A stretch of DNA of 10,891 nucleotides, taken from NCBI GenBank assembly GCA_030550735.1, contig JAUQOT010000016.1, positions 1-10,891 of the forward strand, in the 5' to 3' direction. This document shows positions 10,809 through 10,891 of the stretch, piece after piece (the stretch's first letter is position 1; the number at the start of each line of letters is the position of its first letter). The notes beneath the pieces were generated by a model, which saw nothing but the letters and a program-made list of their open reading frames with translations, was not told the origin of the DNA and did no database searches. This DNA is from Patescibacteria group bacterium (GTDB lineage: Bacteria > Patescibacteriota > Minisyncoccia > UBA6257 > HR35). Made by a program: the position numbers and the translations under genes.

Positions 10809-10891
10809 TTTCTCTCAAATATTTAATTGCCTGATAATAACTTGGAAATTGATGATAAAACATCAAAAAGTTTAGAACATTACCTCCTCTT
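10795..10891 (-). CDS. C-terminal end of CHC2-type primase zinc-finger protein (partial)
   Basis: The frame is open from the window edge to TGA at 10795-10797, with 31 residues visible. 'RGGNVLNFLMFYHQFPSYYQ', then AIKYLRENGYL, matches the end of the DnaG-type CHC2 zinc-binding domain ('GGDVIDFVM.......EAL..L'). The cysteines themselves lie outside the window. The protein ends immediately after this domain, so it is probably a stand-alone zinc-finger domain or a split primase, with the polymerase part elsewhere. The 14-nt overlap with the helicase ATG indicates translational coupling. Confidence 0.65.
   Translation of the reverse strand, partial: RGGNVLNFLMFYHQFPSYYQAIKYLRENGYL

Noticed and set aside
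1..10891. tRNA or rRNA genes
   Set aside because: No cloverleaf-like GC-rich segment or conserved rRNA stretch was seen. The only GC-rich structure is the terminator at 5510-5568.

Overview
The window is a very AT-rich stretch of bacterial mobile DNA, most likely part of a virus, plasmid or integrated element. Host-type sigma70 promoters (TTGACA / TATAAT, some with an extended -10 TGnTATAAT) and a membrane-anchored lytic transglycosylase point to a bacterium. The transglycosylase sequence style and the overall composition remind me of Patescibacteria (CPR) or AT-rich anaerobic thermophiles, but nothing here fixes the lineage. There are no rRNA, tRNA, virion structural or terminase genes. Many of the small proteins are unrecognised.

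Layout: (1) 1-437 has no gene. It holds a degenerate 9-12 bp GGTT-centred tandem repeat (about 22-236), homopurine and homopyrimidine tracts, and a hairpin at 378-407 that best fits a terminator for leftward transcription. (2) 438-2711 carries leftward genes: two small unknowns, one of them membrane-anchored, then a two-gene unit resembling the recurrent pair of a DUF6745-like protein and a small 'RQGDVLL' protein. (3) 2712-3048 is a divergent control region with four phased ATTAGG repeats and promoters facing both ways. (4) 3049-5272 is a rightward block of small genes: an excisionase-like HTH protein, a two-zinc-finger Ros/MucR-like protein, an acidic protein, a zinc ribbon, an unknown, a coiled coil, a SWIM zinc-finger protein and a second small HTH protein. 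From 3902 on, most are chained by short stop/start overlaps. (5) 5273-5597 is a gene-free convergent gap full of hairpins, including a 10-bp GC-rich stem followed by a T-run on the minus strand. (6) 5598-10891 is a long leftward block. Read in transcription order it has the end of a DnaG-type zinc-finger primase, a RecA/RepA-like ATPase with a C-terminal winged helix, an OB-fold/SSB-like protein, a second SWIM protein, an unknown, the transglycosylase, an unknown, a 24-codon ORF, an intact TnpB insertion with its right-end hairpins, an Hjc-like PD-(D/E)XK nuclease, an N6-adenine-type methyltransferase and a zinc ribbon. Primase, ATPase and OB-fold protein look like a replication module. Nuclease and methyltransferase look like DNA processing or modification.

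The most striking unexplained signal is a 12-13 bp element, GGTCG-NN-AATTAA, usually followed by A-rich sequence. I count ten copies on the coding strand, each about 25-41 nt (once 69 nt) before a start codon. Four lie just downstream of a sigma70 -10 box, so they would sit near the 5' end of the mRNA. Four others contain the stop codon of the preceding gene. Genes without it mostly overlap the previous gene or have a purine-rich Shine-Dalgarno-like stretch. This looks like an element-wide 5'-leader signal for translation, RNA processing or regulation.
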